In this document: in pieces, positions 19,288-28,450 of the stretch
Position numbering within the stretch: the stretch's first letter is position 1
How the letters are laid out: every line of letters starts with the position of its first letter
Source: Burkholderia gladioli
Lineage (GTDB): Bacteria > Pseudomonadota > Gammaproteobacteria > Burkholderiales > Burkholderiaceae
DNA: 64,000 bases
Direction: 5' to 3'
Assembly: GCF_000959725.1 (NCBI RefSeq)
Contig: NZ_CP009322.1
Coordinates: 1,736,001-1,800,000 of the forward strand
The notes under the pieces: model-generated
Seen by the model: only the letters and a program-made list of their open reading frames with translations
The model's database searches: none
Told to the model about the DNA's origin: nothing
Translations under genes and position numbers: made by a program

Positions 19288-20487
19288 ATGAAAGCTCAAA
19301 AGATCACGGCCGCCCTCATGGCGATGGGCGCGTTCGCAGGGGTTGCACACGCACAGAGCAGCGTCACGCTGTACGGCATCGCCGACGCCGGCTTCCTGTA
19401 CAACAACAACGTGAAGGGTGCCAAGCAGTACGCACTGTCGAGCGCCACCTCGTCGCGCTGGGGCCTGCTCGGCTCCGAGGACCTGGGCGGCGGCGTGCGG
19501 GCCATCTTCGATCTCGAGAACGGCTACACGATCGGTACCGGCTCACTGAGCCAGGGCGGCCTCGAGTTCGGCCGCAAGGCCTTCGTCGGCCTGGCCAGCA
19601 GCCACTGGGGCACGCTCACGCTCGGCCGTCAGTACTCGGCCAGCAACGACGCCACCGCGAACTTCGCATCGGGTGCGGACTGGGCCGCATCGGGCCTGGG
19701 CTTCGGCACGCGCGCGGCCGACGTCGACAACGTCGATACCTCGAACCGCGTGCAGAACGCGATCAAGTACACCAGCCCCAGCATCCAGGGCATCACGGTC
19801 GGCCTGCTGTACAGCCTGGGCGGCCAGGCCGGCCACGCCACGCAGAACGAGGTGCTCGACGCCGGCGTCGCCTACTCGAACGGCCCGGTCAAGCTCGGCG
19901 CGAGCTACATGTACACGAAGGACCCGTACTACGCGACCTTCGGCGACCAGGGCAACTCGTCCTCGCCGTCCTCGTCGGCCACCGGCGCCAACAACAACAT
20001 GCCGAGCCGCATCTTCGGCGGCTACGCCTCGGCCGGCTCGCAGCAGATCATCACGGCCGGCGGCTCGTATGCCTTCGGCCCGGCCACCGTCGCGGTGCTG
20101 TACTCGAACACGCAGTTCCAGAACCTCGGCACGGTCAACGCGATCGGCAGCTTCGGCACCAAGTACAACGGCGGCACGGCCACCTTCAACTCCGGCGAAG
20201 TGAACCTGAAATACCTGCTGACGCCGGCGCTGACGCTGGCGGGCGCCTACATCTACACGCACAACAGCGGCGCGGACGGCGTGGGCAGCGCGCATTACAA
20301 CCAGTTCAACCTCGGCACCATCTACTCGCTGTCCAAGCGCACCTCGCTGTACGCGATCGGCTTCTACGAGGCCGCGTCCGGCACGGACTCGACGGGTGCC
20401 AAGGCGGTTGCGAACTTCAGCGGCTCGACGGTCTCGGCAACGCCGCACGCGGTGGCCGCCATCGTCGGCATGACGCACAAGTTCTGA
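19288..20487 (+). CDS. Gram-negative porin (Burkholderia general porin family)
   Basis: A trimeric outer-membrane diffusion channel of 399 residues. The signal peptide is MKAQKITAALMAMGAFAGVAHA, followed by QSSVTLYGIADAGFLYNN, the family start. The internal motifs SSRWGLLGSEDLGGGVRAIF and FGRKAFVGL, and a C-terminal IVGMTHKF, complete the barrel signature. The start at 19288 is chosen because it begins the signal peptide; the longer frame adds 58 unrelated residues. It is followed by a strong intrinsic terminator, so it is a single-gene unit. Pore selectivity cannot be told from sequence. Confidence 0.95.
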   Translation: MKAQKITAALMAMGAFAGVAHAQSSVTLYGIADAGFLYNNNVKGAKQYALSSATSSRWGLLGSEDLGGGVRAIFDLENGYTIGTGSLSQGGLEFGRKAFVGLASSHWGTLTLGRQYSASNDATANFASGADWAASGLGFGTRAADVDNVDTSNRVQNAIKYTSPSIQGITVGLLYSLGGQAGHATQNEVLDAGVAYSNGPVKLGASYMYTKDPYYATFGDQGNSSSPSSSATGANNNMPSRIFGGYASAGSQQIITAGGSYAFGPATVAVLYSNTQFQNLGTVNAIGSFGTKYNGGTATFNSGEVNLKYLLTPALTLAGAYIYTHNSGADGVGSAHYNQFNLGTIYSLSKRTSLYAIGFYEAASGTDSTGAKAVANFSGSTVSATPHAVAAIVGMTHKF

Positions 20488-20541
20488 GCATCACGACAAT
20501 CCGAGCGTCTCCGGGGTCGATCCGCCCCGGACGCCTTTTCG

Positions 20542-20570
20542 ACCGGTCTCTCGCGAGACCGGTTTTTTTT
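20542..20570 (+). terminator. Intrinsic terminator of the porin gene
   Basis: A 9-bp perfect stem, ACCGGTCTC with GAGACCGGT around the loop TCGC, is followed by a run of eight T's. It lies 55 bp after the porin stop. Confidence 0.92.
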
Positions 20571-20619
20571 CGCCCGAATCGAGACCGGTCTGTCCAGGTG
20601 CAGGTCCGGCCGCCGTCAC

Positions 20620-21657
20620 TCACTGGCAACTGTAATTCGCCGCATCCCGGATCGAACCCGTGCCCGTGTAGGTGGCCTTGGTCGGATACATGCAGATGGG
20701 TTGGCTGGCGCTGCCGTCCGCCGAGCTCAGATGAATGCTGGTCGGCGCCTTGCCGTTCTCGACCCAGTCGACCAGGTTCGCGTAGAGATCCTGACGGTCC
20801 GCCGCCGGCAGCGGCACCGTGCCGGCCGATTGCACCGGCCCCGCCGTGCCGGGAACGCCGCCGTAGCCGCTGCAATGCCCCATCCCCGGCACCAGGAACA
20901 GCCGGTCGAACTGCTGCACCGCCGCCACGCCGCCCATCCGGCTCGCCACCCGCTCGTAGTAGTTGATGCTGCCGGACGGCGTGATCAACTGATCGGCAAG
21001 GCCGTGGTAATGCAGCACCTTGGCGCCGGCCCGAACCAGCCCCGACAGATCGGGATCGTCGGTATTGATGTTGCCGAACGAGGCCTGCAGCGAGATGCCC
21101 TGGTCGTAGGCACGCGCGAGATCGGCATAGGCCAGGCTCTGCCACTTGTTCGCGCCATTGCCGCTGGCATTGATGAAGTTGGCTCCCGCATAGGTCGGAT
21201 CCTGCAACTCCAGCGCCACCATGTCGGTCGAGATGCTGAACGGCGTCGCTCCGGCCAGTGCACCGGTTTCGGTGCCGCGCATCATGCCGAACCACAGCTG
21301 CTTGCCGGCCAGCGAGCTCGCCGTGCCCGTGTCGGCGGCCGGCGCCGGCACGGAACCGTCGCGCGTGATCCCATGCGTGGCAGCGCTCGCCAGCGCCGGG
21401 TCGAGTACCAGCGGGTCGCCGGCCTTGAACGCTTTCACGGCAATGACACGGGTGTTCGCATCCGGCGCGAACCGGGTCTTCATGCTGGCATCGCAAGCCA
21501 GCGCGGTTGCCGCTGGCGTGCCCGCAGCCGGGGCGGCGCTGCTCGGGCCGTCGTCGTGGCAGCCCGACAATGCCGCGGCGCCGATCGCCGATGCGGCAAG
21601 TGCGAGGCCGACGCGTCGCTCGACGCGACCACGGCCTGTCCTGTTCGTTGTTTTCAT
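20620..21657 (-). pseudogene. Tannase/feruloyl-esterase-family lipoprotein lacking the nucleophile region
   Basis: The 345-residue frame starts with a lipoprotein signal (IGAAALSGC). Its C-terminal half is typical of the tannase/feruloyl esterase family: GKQLWFGMMRGTE, ALELQDPTYAG, the Asp motif HYHGLADQLI, and the His-Cys motif FLVPGMGHCSGYGG. Family members are usually about 550-600 residues and carry a Cys-Ser nucleophile motif in the first half (CS-D-HC catalysis). No GxSxGG or Cys-Ser motif exists here. The text jumps from the N-terminal KAGDPLVL region to THGITRDGSVPAPAADTG, so about 200 residues seem deleted in frame. It is open and may be expressed, but should not be an active esterase. 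A divergent, still functional protein is the less likely alternative. Confidence 0.72.
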
Positions 21658-21703
21658 CTCCGCTCCTCCATCTTTTTTTGTCTGGTCGAAAGCTTCGTCA
21701 TGC

Positions 21704-22837
21704 TCAGAACATGTGCCGCACGCCCGCCATCACGCCGAGCTGGCCTTGCCCCGGCGACGGCGTGGTGCCGCCGCCACCGGCACTGACGCTGAAGGCCGCG
21801 TGCGCGCTGTTGGCGAGGTAGGCACCCTGGAGATAGACGGCGGTCTGCTTCGACAGGAAGTAGGTGCCGCGCAGCACGCTCAGCGTCGCGCGCGCATCCT
21901 GGCCCGAGACGTCGACGCGATAGACGCCGCCATCCACCAGGAAGGCGGGCGTGACGTAGTAGTTGGCGGTGAGATAGAACAGGTTGGAGTGCAGGTTCGG
22001 GCCGCTCGATGCGCCGGTATCGACCCAGCGGCCGATCCAGCCGCCGCCGATCCTGATGCCATAGACGCTCAGATAGCCATTGAGCTGGGCGCGATCGTCC
22101 CGGTCCCCGTTGGCGCCCAGCGATACCGGCTTGACGCCATCAAAGAAACTGGCGGCCGCGTTGGTGCCGCCGCGCTGCGCCTCGTAGGACGCAGCCGCGC
22201 CGAAGCCGTTCGCATCGTACTTGAGCATCGCCGACCAGAGCCGGCATTAGGTCGCATCGCCGGGCACCTGCCCCGCGCAGGTACCCTGGCCCGGCGAGTT
22301 GCCGGTGCCGGCCGAATCCCTTCCGAACGAATACATCGCGCCGAGCGTCAGCCCGCCGAACTTGCCGCGCCAGGCCACCGAATTGTCGGCGCGGCCGTTC
22401 GGGATATAGGCATCGAGCGAGGGCAGCCCATAGATGTTCGGGCCGAGCAGGTCCGCGTCGAGCACCGCGAGATAGGTCATGGTGTACTGGCGGCCGAAGG
22501 ACAGCGTGCCGTAGGGACTGTCGATGCCCACCCAGCTCTGGCGGCCGAACAGGCGACCGCCCTGCCCGAGCGTGCCGTTGCCGACGTTGATGCCGCTCTC
22601 GAGCGCGAACACGGCCTTGTAGCCGCTGCCGAGATCCTCCGAACCTCGCAGCCCCCAGCGCGAGGGCAGCTCGCCAGTGATCGCCGGCATTCGGACCACG
22701 CCCTTGCCGGCCGGATTGGCATGCGATACATATTCGACGCCCGTATCGAGGATGCCGTACAAGGTCACGCTGCCCTGCGCGAAACCGCTGGTCGCGAAGC
22801 CGAGCAAGGCGCCGCCCACGAGATACCGAAATCTCAT
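21704..22837 (-). pseudogene. Porin gene interrupted by one in-frame TAA
   Basis: Two pieces in the same frame make one full porin. The first 196 codons carry a signal peptide (MRFRYLVGGALLGFATSGFA), then QGSVTLYGILDTGVEYV and PSRWGLRGSEDLGSGYKAVF. They end at GDAT followed by TAA at 22247-22249. The frame then continues without shift as CRLWSAMLKYDANGFG to the normal C-terminus LGVMAGVRHMF. Only one base change is needed (for example CAA to TAA). It reads away from benM with 305 bp between, so it may once have been the porin of the benzoate cluster. Sequencing error or suppression are the alternatives. Confidence 0.9.
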
Positions 22838-23142
22838 ACTGTCTCCAAACTTTTATAGGGATTTTCCGATTTTCTTGGTATGACTAAGGAATCGTTCTCA
22901 ATCGGATGGCGTCGATACTAGCGAGGCCATTTCCGAGGGTCCAACACCGATTGGGTATCGGTTGATATCTCTCGGGTATATAGGTCCTCGCGGGGCGCAT
23001 GAAACGCCGTGCCGCCAGAAAAGCACCGCCTGCAAGCCACGGCTACAGTAGAATGCGGATCACCCCACATCGGGCTCGACTGCCGCCAGGCAAGGCAAGC
23101 GGCTCAGGCTTCGCCCAACTCACTCTTCGACGGCAAGGAAAC
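22838..23142. other. Divergent promoter region of broken porin and benM
   Basis: 305 bp between divergent starts. It holds the LysR-type site at 22965-22979 and an imperfect palindrome around ccgattgggtatcgg (22947-22961). No coding potential beyond upstream extensions of the benM frame. Confidence 0.55.
22965..22979. promoter_or_regulatory. Near-consensus BenM-type LysR site upstream of benM
   Basis: ATAT-N7-GTAT differs at one position from the BenM/CatM consensus ATAC-N7-GTAT that occurs exactly upstream of benA at 27995-28009. The place, in the divergent benM/porin promoter, fits autoregulation by the LysR protein. Confidence 0.5.
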
Positions 23143-24081
23143 ATGGAGCTACGCCATCTCCGCTATTTCATTGCGGTCGCCGAGGAACGGAGCTTCACGC
23201 GCGCGGCGCAACGCCTGCATATCGCGCAGCCGCCGCTGAGCCGGCAGATCCAGCAACTGGAACAGATCCTCGGCGTGCAGTTGTTCGAGCGCAATTCGCG
23301 CCCGCTCAAACTCACGGAAACGGGCGGCTTCTTCTATCAGCACGCGGTGCAGCTTCTCGCGCAGACGGTCGAGCTCGAATCGATGACGCGCCGCGTCGGC
23401 AAGATCGAACGAAGCCTGTCGGTCGGCTTCGTCGGCTCGACGCTTTACGGCATGCTGCCGAAGGTGATACGCCGCTATCGCCAGCGTTATGCGGAGGTCG
23501 AGCTGAGCCTGCACGAGATGTCGACGATGGACCAGGTCAAGGCCCTGAAGGAAGGCGCGATCGATGTCGGCTTCGGCCGTATCCGCCTCAACGACCCGAG
23601 CATCCGCCGCGTGGTGCTGCGCGAGGAGCGCATGATCGCGGCGCTGCCGGTGGGCCATCGGCTGTGCGAGGCAAAGCCGCTGCTGTCACTGCACGACCTG
23701 CTCAACGAAACCCTGATCATCTTCCCGAAGGCGCCGCGCCCGAGTTACGCGGACCAGGTGCTGACCGCCTTCCACGATCGCGCGCTCAAGCCCACGCGCG
23801 TGCTGGAGACGCGCGAGCTGCAGGTCGCGCTCGGCCTGGTGGCCGCCGGCGAAGGCGTGTCGATCGTACCGCGCAGTGTCTATGGCCTGAAGCGCGACGA
23901 CGTCGAATACAAGGACCTGGACGATGCGAAGCTGGTATCGCCGATCATCATGAGCATGCGCATGCTGGAGGAATCCGAGGATCTCGAGCGCATGCTGCGC
24001 CTGATCTACGAGCTGTACGACGAGGAAGGCATGGATTACCTGCCGCCGACGGAACGCGGCGAACCAGGCTCGCCAGGCTGA
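23143..24081 (+). CDS. benM: LysR-family regulator of benzoate degradation (BenM/CatM-like)
   Basis: A 312-residue regulator. The N-terminus MELRHLRYFIAVAEERSFTR, then AQPPLSRQIQQLEQILGVQL, matches the BenM/CatM subgroup closely, as do GFVGSTLYGMLP, EALKEG-like KALKEGAIDVGFGR, and VALGLVAAGEGVSIVP in the effector domain. BenM proteins respond to benzoate and cis,cis-muconate. The start at 23143 has AAGGAA upstream; the longer frame adds 48 residues that do not belong to the family. It converges on benD rather than being divergent from benA, but ATAC-N7-GTAT sites lie at the benA promoter. Confidence 0.88.
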   Translation: MELRHLRYFIAVAEERSFTRAAQRLHIAQPPLSRQIQQLEQILGVQLFERNSRPLKLTETGGFFYQHAVQLLAQTVELESMTRRVGKIERSLSVGFVGSTLYGMLPKVIRRYRQRYAEVELSLHEMSTMDQVKALKEGAIDVGFGRIRLNDPSIRRVVLREERMIAALPVGHRLCEAKPLLSLHDLLNETLIIFPKAPRPSYADQVLTAFHDRALKPTRVLETRELQVALGLVAAGEGVSIVPRSVYGLKRDDVEYKDLDDAKLVSPIIMSMRMLEESEDLERMLRLIYELYDEEGMDYLPPTERGEPGSPG

Positions 24082-24173
24082 ACGGCAACGACGAATGCGC
24101 GGCGGTCTTTCGACGCCGCGTGCCCTGCCGCTCAGACCCGGTCGTTCAATCCCCGACGCTCAGCCCCCGCCGT

Positions 24174-24950
24174 TCAACCCGTATCGCCGCCCGCCACCGG
24201 CAGCACCGTGCCGGTGATGTAGCTGGCCTCGTCGCAGGCGAGGAACAGGATCGGCGCGATCTGCTCGTCGAGGCTGCCGTAGCGCTTGAAGAAGGTGGAA
24301 TCGGTCACCTGCCGGACCGCCTCGCCCATCCAGGCCCGCTCCTGCTCGGTGTCGCCGGCGGCATTGCGAGGCACCCGTCTCGGCGGCGCGTCGGTGCCGC
24401 CCGGCGCGGTGGCGACCACGCGGATCCCGTGTTCGGCATACTCCATCGCCAGCGACTGGGTCAGCGCGTTGACGCCGCCCTTGGCGGCCGAATAGGGCAC
24501 GCGTCGAATGCCGCGCGTGGCGTTCGACGAGAGATTGACGATGGTGCCGCCGCCGCGCGCGAGCAGATGCGGCAGCACCGCGTGACAGGCGTACAGCGTC
24601 GGCATCAGCGAGCGGCGGATCTCGGCGTCGATCTGCGCCGGCTCGAACTCGGCGAACGGCCGCATGCGGATCGCGCCGCCCACCCCGTTGATCAGGATAT
24701 CGATGCCGCCGAAGGCCTGCGCGGCGAAGGCCATCGCCGCGTGGGCACCTTCATGGGTTTCCAGGTCCGCGACGAAGCCGGCCGCCTGATCGCGCGGCGC
24801 CTGCGCGGCCACCTCGGCCACGAACTCGGCGCGATCGACCAGCAGCACCTTTGCGCCCTCGGCCGCCGCGCGCAAGGCCACGCCTCGCCCGATCCCCTGC
24901 GCCGCCCCGGTGACGACGATCACCTTGCCGGAGAACCGTGCCATGCTCAT
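24174..24950 (-). CDS. benD: Benzoate dihydrodiol dehydrogenase (short-chain dehydrogenase)
   Basis: Oxidises and decarboxylates the cis-diol made by BenABC to catechol, using NAD. The 258 residues show the Rossmann motif VVTGAAQGIGRGVALR, the NG-type motif LINGVGG, and the YxxxK pair in VPYSAAKGGVNALT. The start at 24950 overlaps the benC stop as ATGA, so translation is probably coupled; a second ATG two codons later is possible. Last gene of benABCD. Confidence 0.94.
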   Translation of the reverse strand: MSMARFSGKVIVVTGAAQGIGRGVALRAAAEGAKVLLVDRAEFVAEVAAQAPRDQAAGFVADLETHEGAHAAMAFAAQAFGGIDILINGVGGAIRMRPFAEFEPAQIDAEIRRSLMPTLYACHAVLPHLLARGGGTIVNLSSNATRGIRRVPYSAAKGGVNALTQSLAMEYAEHGIRVVATAPGGTDAPPRRVPRNAAGDTEQERAWMGEAVRQVTDSTFFKRYGSLDEQIAPILFLACDEASYITGTVLPVAGGDTG

Positions 24951-25969
24951 GCCGCCTTCGCGTTGGAATTGGGGGTGAATTTCTCGTAGTGGAAGCTGCG
25001 CGGCTTCACACCCGTCTCGTCGAAATACCGGCGCACCGCGTCGACCATCGGCGGCGGCCCGCACAGATAGACGTCGACCTCGCCGTCGTTCAGCGCATCG
25101 GCGGGGATATGCTGCGTCACCCAGCCCTTGCGCGGATGCGTCGAAGCCGCATCGGTCACCACGGTCGCGAAGCTGAAGTTGGGCAGCCGTGCCGCGTAGG
25201 CCTCGATCGCCTCGACCCGGACCAGGTCGAGATCGCGCGTGACGCCGTAGATCAGGTGCACCCGCTGCGTCGACGCGCTGCGCGCCAGCACCTCCAGCAT
25301 CGACAGGAAAGGCGCGAGGCCGGTGCCGCCCGCGAGGAACAGCAGCGGCCGCCGCAACTCGCGCAGGTAGAAGCTGCCGAGCGGCCCGTGCATCCGGAGC
25401 GTGTCGCCGGGCCGGGCCGCCTCAAGCCAGCGGCTCATCACGCCGCCGGGGATCTTCTTGATCAGGAACGCGAGCCGCGTATCGCCGGGCGCCGAGGAAA
25501 ACGAATAAGCGCGATGCTGCCCGCTGCCGGGCACCTCGATGTTGACGTACTGGCCCGGCAGGAACACGGGCGCCGACGCATCGGCCTCGAGTTCGAGCAC
25601 GATGGCCGCGTCCTCGTGCGGCTCCACCTTGCTCACGGTCGCGGCGAAACCGCCTTGCCCCGTCTTGCACACTTGCGACGAGGCCGGCACCGCGATCACG
25701 CAATCGCTTTGCGGCACCATCTGGCAGGTCAGCACCAGCCCCTGGTCCTTTTCGTCCTCGCTCAACGCATCCTCGATGTAGTCGTCGCCGAGTTCGTAGC
25801 TGCCGCTTTCCGCGCGGCACTTGCAGGTACCGCACACGCCGTCGGAGCAGTCCATCGGCAGGTTGATCCTGGCGCGGAAAGCGGCGTCGAGCACCTTCTC
25901 TCCCGCCTTGCATTCGATGAAGCGGGTCACCCCGTCCTCGAAATTCAATGCGATCCGGTAGTCGGACAT
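24947..25969 (-). CDS. benC: Benzoate 1,2-dioxygenase electron-transfer component
   Basis: NADH reductase that feeds electrons to the BenAB oxygenase. It has 340 residues: an N-terminal plant-type 2Fe-2S ferredoxin (CSDGVCGTCKC), an FAD domain (HRAYSFSSAPGD), and an NAD domain (FLAGGTGLAPFLSM; VDVYLCGPPPMVDAVR). The start at 25969 has AGGAGGAGAGG upstream. It overlaps benD at its stop and follows benB by 40 bp. It shares its layout with AntC, but the presence of benD supports benzoate. Confidence 0.95.
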   Translation of the reverse strand: MSDYRIALNFEDGVTRFIECKAGEKVLDAAFRARINLPMDCSDGVCGTCKCRAESGSYELGDDYIEDALSEDEKDQGLVLTCQMVPQSDCVIAVPASSQVCKTGQGGFAATVSKVEPHEDAAIVLELEADASAPVFLPGQYVNIEVPGSGQHRAYSFSSAPGDTRLAFLIKKIPGGVMSRWLEAARPGDTLRMHGPLGSFYLRELRRPLLFLAGGTGLAPFLSMLEVLARSASTQRVHLIYGVTRDLDLVRVEAIEAYAARLPNFSFATVVTDAASTHPRKGWVTQHIPADALNDGEVDVYLCGPPPMVDAVRRYFDETGVKPRSFHYEKFTPNSNAKAA

Positions 25970-26009
25970 GGCCTCTCCTCCTCTTCCCTCGTCGGCGGTG
26001 CGACGCGTA

Positions 26010-26498
26010 TCAAACGTGGTAGACATCGAGCACCTGCCGGATATAGTCGTTCTTCAGCACGATCTTCTTCGACGAGATCAGCAGCGCGTCGCCGACCCGG
26101 CGCAGCGTGACGAACAGCGTGCCGAAGAATTGATCGGTCTCGCGATAACGATGGCTCAGCGTCAGGAAATTGCAGCGCAGGTCCACCTCGTCCTCGCGCT
26201 CGGCCAGCACCTCGACATTGGCGAGGTTGTGGCTGGTGCGCGGCTCGGGCGTGGACGCGCCGCTGCGCTCGGTCTTGATGCGGAACACGCGATCCTCGAG
26301 GCCGCCGCGATCGGCGTAGTACATCAGCGAGATCTGGCTCAGCGGGTCCTCGGTGGGCCGGTCGTCGTCGTCCCAGGCCGGCATCCAGTAGGTGACGTCG
26401 TCGGTATAGCAGGCGAGCCATTCGTCCCATCGACGATCGTCGAGCAGGCGTGCCTCGCGATACAGCGCGGCGCAGATGGCGTGATGGTCGAAGCTCAT
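26010..26498 (-). CDS. benB: Benzoate 1,2-dioxygenase small (beta) subunit
   Basis: Structural beta subunit of the ring-hydroxylating oxygenase, 162 residues, the usual length. Motifs: ARLLDDRRWDEWLACYTDDVTYWMPAW near the start, RTSHNLANVEVL and LLISSKKIVLKNDYIRQVLDVYHV at the end. It starts within the benA stop (ATGA overlap at 26495-26498), which indicates coupled translation and an alpha3beta3 complex. Confidence 0.95.
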   Translation of the reverse strand: MSFDHHAICAALYREARLLDDRRWDEWLACYTDDVTYWMPAWDDDDRPTEDPLSQISLMYYADRGGLEDRVFRIKTERSGASTPEPRTSHNLANVEVLAEREDEVDLRCNFLTLSHRYRETDQFFGTLFVTLRRVGDALLISSKKIVLKNDYIRQVLDVYHV

Positions 26499-27853
26499 GC
26501 CCGCACCTCGCCGCGTTCCTGCTCCAGCGCCTCGCGCATCACCTCCACCCAATACTCGTGCTGGCACACGAACAGGCCCTCGTCCTCGCTGCGCGCGCCC
26601 GAGATGCGCGGCTTCAGGCCCATGCGCGCCGCGTTCTCGTCGGGGCCGTCGACCCACAGCGGCGCGCCGCGCGACAGGTCGTTCCACATCGCCGTGATGC
26701 CGGCATAACCCGACTGGCAGGCGCGGAATTCCTCCAGGTCGTCCGCGGTGCCCATGCCCGAGACGTTGAAGAAATCCTCGTACTGGCGGATGCGCGTGGT
26801 GCGATCGGCCTGGCTCTCGCCCTTCGGCGCGAAGCAGAAGATGCTGACCTCGGTGCGGTCCACGTCGAGCGGGCGCACCACGCGGATCTGCGTGCTGAAC
26901 TGGTCCATCAGGAACACGTTCGGGTAGACGCACAGGTTGCGCGTCTGGTTGACGATGAAGTCGGCGCGAGCCTCGCCCACGCGCGCCTCGATCTCCTCGC
27001 GATGCTGGTAGACGGGGCGCACTTCCGGATTCATGGTCTGCGTCCAGAGCAGGATGTGGCCATGCTCGAAGCCATACACGCCGGCCACCGACTTGCTCCA
27101 GCCGTTCGCATCGACGGCCTTGGTGCCGTCCTCCTTGCGCCGGCCCATGGTCGCGGCGTAGTTCCAGTGCACGGTGCTGACGTGGTAGCCGTCGCAGCCG
27201 TTCTCCATCTGCATCTTCCAGTTGCCTTCGTAGATGTAGGAGGAATTGCCGCGCAGCACCTCCAGGCCGTTCGGCGCCTGGTCGACGATCTGGTCGATGA
27301 TCACGCGCGCCTCGCCGAGGTAGTCCTCCAGCGGCGCGACATCGGCAGCGAGGCTGCCGAACAGGAAACCGCGGTAGTTCTGGAAACGCGCGACGCGCTT
27401 CAGGTCGTGCGAGCCCTGGGTGTTGAACTGCACGGGATACTTGGTGGTCTTCTCGTCCTTCACCTTCAGCAGCTTGCCGGTGTTCGAGAAGGTCCAGCCA
27501 TGGAACGGGCAGGTGAAGCTGCCCTTGTTGCCGTGCTTGCGCCGGCACAGCATTGCGCCCTTGTGCGCGCAGGCATTGATCACGGCATGCAGCTCGCCGC
27601 TCTTGTCGCGCGTGATCACGATCGGCTGGCGGCCGATCCAGGTGGTGTAGTAGTCGTTGTTCTCCGGCACCTGGCTTTCGTGCGCCAGGTACACCCAGTT
27701 GCCCTCGAAGATGTGCTTCATCTCCAGTTCGAACAGGGCCGGGTTGGTGAAGATATCGCGGCGGCAGCGGAACACGCCGGCCTGGCGGTCGTCCTGCACC
27801 GCGGTGGACAGCAGTTGATCCAGCTCGCTGGTGTCGAATGTCTTGACGGTCAT
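26495..27853 (-). CDS. benA: Benzoate 1,2-dioxygenase large (alpha) subunit
   Basis: Catalytic oxygenase subunit, 452 residues. The Rieske cluster ligands are visible in NACAHKGAMLCRRK and FTCPFHGWTFS, and the mononuclear iron histidines in CDGYHVSTVHW. It adds O2 across benzoate to give the 1,2-cis-diol carboxylate. A GGAG ribosome site lies upstream. It is the first gene of benABCD. LysR-type ATAC sites lie about 120-155 bp upstream. Anthranilate dioxygenase (AntA) is the closest alternative; benD and BenM in the same cluster favour benzoate. Confidence 0.94.
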   Translation of the reverse strand: MTVKTFDTSELDQLLSTAVQDDRQAGVFRCRRDIFTNPALFELEMKHIFEGNWVYLAHESQVPENNDYYTTWIGRQPIVITRDKSGELHAVINACAHKGAMLCRRKHGNKGSFTCPFHGWTFSNTGKLLKVKDEKTTKYPVQFNTQGSHDLKRVARFQNYRGFLFGSLAADVAPLEDYLGEARVIIDQIVDQAPNGLEVLRGNSSYIYEGNWKMQMENGCDGYHVSTVHWNYAATMGRRKEDGTKAVDANGWSKSVAGVYGFEHGHILLWTQTMNPEVRPVYQHREEIEARVGEARADFIVNQTRNLCVYPNVFLMDQFSTQIRVVRPLDVDRTEVSIFCFAPKGESQADRTTRIRQYEDFFNVSGMGTADDLEEFRACQSGYAGITAMWNDLSRGAPLWVDGPDENAARMGLKPRISGARSEDEGLFVCQHEYWVEVMREALEQERGEVRA

Positions 27854-27972
27854 GGGGGTGTCTCCACGTGTATTGGGGAATGACGGCCTCGATGCCTGAA
27901 GCAGGCGATCGGAGGTGCTTCGTCAATCCGTCATGGAGCGGATTTATAGCGCTCGGCGCAAACCAGCGTCCA

Positions 27973-28009
27973 ATACTTTTGAGCGCCCGTTTTTATACTT
28001 TTCAGGTAT
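27973..28009. promoter_or_regulatory. BenM-type binding sites in the benA promoter
   Basis: A perfect ATAC-N7-GTAT occurs at 27995-28009 (spacer ttttcag). A second ATAC with nearly the same spacer (ttttgag) begins at 27973, 22 bp closer to benA, but its right half is degenerate (CGCC). One strong distal and one weak proximal site is the arrangement known for BenM-controlled benA promoters, where the effector shifts the protein to the proximal site. Confidence 0.72.
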
Positions 28010-28092
28010 GAGACACGATCGATTTTCGTGGAATTTCGCCTTCATCCATACCTTTCACAATCACTCATCGCCCGCGAAAGCCTTGCTGGAAG

Positions 28093-28112
28093 GCACCGGC
28101 GAAGGCCGGTGC
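28093..28112. other. Perfect 8-bp hairpin
   Basis: GCACCGGC and GCCGGTGC flank the loop GAAG. No T-run lies on either side, so it is not a standard terminator. Role unknown. Confidence 0.45.
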
Positions 28113-28294
28113 ATGGGACGGGCGCGTGTTGTGGAAAGGCCATCGCCAAGCTCGCGACGAGCGAAAAAAACGGCTGCCCGGCAGCGGCGTGGAGGGTTTT
28201 CCCCGATGCTTCGGACAGGCCGATCACTCGATCGCGCCGTGCATGGCTCGGCAGCCGCCCGCGCCGCGCCGGCTTCCCGATAGGCAAACGAGAA

Positions 28295-28320
28295 ATTCGG
28301 ACAGGGCCGATTGTCCGAAT
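28295..28320. promoter_or_regulatory. Inverted repeat with 9-bp arms
   Basis: ATTCGGACA and TGTCCGAAT are separated by gggccgat, with perfectly matching arms. No T-run follows, so an operator is more likely than a terminator. It lies about 130 bp upstream of the small lipoprotein gene, whose promoter it may control. Confidence 0.45.
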
Positions 28321-28450
28321 CGCCCCATATCGATTAAAAGCTTTCTTGGCGTGGCACTGATACGGAGTACAAAGCAAAAAGCACCTGCCATTGTGAACGC
28401 ATGATGGACGGACTCGGCGCCCGCATGTTCAACAGAAAGCGAGGCCCGAT

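Larger units (their letters stand above)
27854..28450. other. Intergenic region between benA and the small lipoprotein gene
   Basis: About 600 bp between divergent starts. It holds the two LysR half-site arrays next to benA, a GC hairpin at 28093-28112 and a 9-bp-arm inverted repeat at 28295-28320. No convincing gene: the open frames here have no ribosome site or recognisable domain. Confidence 0.6.
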
